Below, piece after piece: positions 13,044-13,278 of a stretch of DNA of 13,278 nucleotides. Position numbers and translations under genes: made by a program. The stretch is from assembly GCA_016839635.1 (NCBI GenBank), contig JAEOTV010000310.1:1-13278 (forward strand), in the 5' to 3' direction. Every line of letters begins with the position of its first letter. The stretch's first letter is position 1. A model generated the notes under the pieces. It saw nothing but the letters and a program-made list of their open reading frames with translations, searched no databases and was not told the origin of the DNA. Source of the stretch: Promethearchaeota archaeon (lineage in GTDB: Archaea > Asgardarchaeota > Lokiarchaeia > Sigynarchaeales > SOKP01).

Positions 13044-13278
13044 ATGGAAATTGAACAAGTCTTTTTAAAATTTTTTGGGAGAAATCTCATAAGTTATAAA
13101 AAGCTTGAAAACGGCCAAGTTAAAGGTTCAGGGATTCTCAATCCCATCCTTGATAGATTTGTGGTATACCGTTTAGTTTTTATGCTCCTCTTACAAGCAA
13201 ATTTCTATAAACAATATACTAATATTGGCAAATGGAAAGGAAAGTATCAGGTAGCCAACACGTTTGCCCCACCAGTTG
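13044..13278 (+). CDS. Unidentified protein, N-terminal fragment
   Basis: ATG at 13044 opens a frame of 78 codons that runs off the window end. AGAGG lies 12-13 nt upstream. The visible part has a charged start, a hydrophobic stretch at about residues 42-53 (FVVYRLVFMLLL), then a basic segment KWKGKYQ, ending in NTFAPPV. I do not recognise it with confidence. An N-terminal extension ending in a PPV-type motif before the catalytic core is something I associate loosely with some SPASM/radical-SAM proteins, but the cysteine motif that would prove it lies outside the window. Confidence 0.6.
   Translation, partial: MEIEQVFLKFFGRNLISYKKLENGQVKGSGILNPILDRFVVYRLVFMLLLQANFYKQYTNIGKWKGKYQVANTFAPPV

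Noticed and set aside
1..13278. CRISPR array, tRNA, rRNA or insertion sequence
   Set aside because: No spaced direct repeats, no cloverleaf or GC-rich RNA island, and no transposase or integrase reading frame were seen on either strand.

Overview
The window is AT-rich DNA from an archaeon with an anaerobic, redox-rich metabolism. Archaeal origin is inferred from BRE/TATA-like boxes centred about 26 bp upstream of several first genes (which implies leaderless mRNAs), GGTG/GAGG-type Shine-Dalgarno sites on genes inside operons, T-tract terminators, and the gene content: a tungsten-type aldehyde ferredoxin oxidoreductase (AOR), a MoaD/SAMP-like ubiquitin-fold protein with a GG tail, and CCG-domain Fe-S proteins. 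An Asgard archaeon (Lokiarchaeia-like) fits best, but no marker gene here proves it.

Layout. 1-224 is the C-terminus of a MaoC-type hydratase (+). 306-1586 is an MFS transporter (+), convergent with a MoaD/ThiS-like protein (1603-1884, -). A 121-bp divergent promoter region leads to a CCG-domain Fe-S oxidoreductase (2006-3565, +), convergent with a 51-residue zinc-ribbon protein (3573-3728, -). 4016-8203 is a four-gene + strand cluster: AOR-family tungstoenzyme, four-cluster ferredoxin subunit, ketopantoate-reductase-like dehydrogenase, and HgdC/BcrAD-type ATPase. 8254-8772 is a membrane protein (-). A gene-free 771-bp stretch (8773-9543) holds several inverted repeats and a candidate small RNA. 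12726-9544 (-) is an acyl-CoA dehydrogenase - EtfB - EtfA(ferredoxin-fused) operon. 13044 to the window end is an unidentified partial gene (+).

How the parts fit. The minus operon has the gene order of the electron-bifurcating caffeoyl-CoA reductase CarCDE of Acetobacterium, and with the MaoC hydratase it points to acyl-CoA metabolism coupled to ferredoxin. The AOR cluster pairs a BamBC-like module (AOR-type catalytic subunit plus polyferredoxin, as in class II benzoyl-CoA reductase) with the ATP-driven electron activator typical of class I benzoyl-CoA reductase and 2-hydroxyacyl-CoA dehydratases. No HgdAB/BcrBC partner lies in the window. This hybrid is the best candidate for an undescribed system. 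The MoaD-like protein could supply sulfur for the pterin cofactor of the AOR.

Two start sites deserve correction. The AOR has no ordinary start codon at its expected N-terminus: AUA at 4016 follows a good ribosome site. EtfA most likely starts at GTG 10737 rather than at the upstream ATG 10767.
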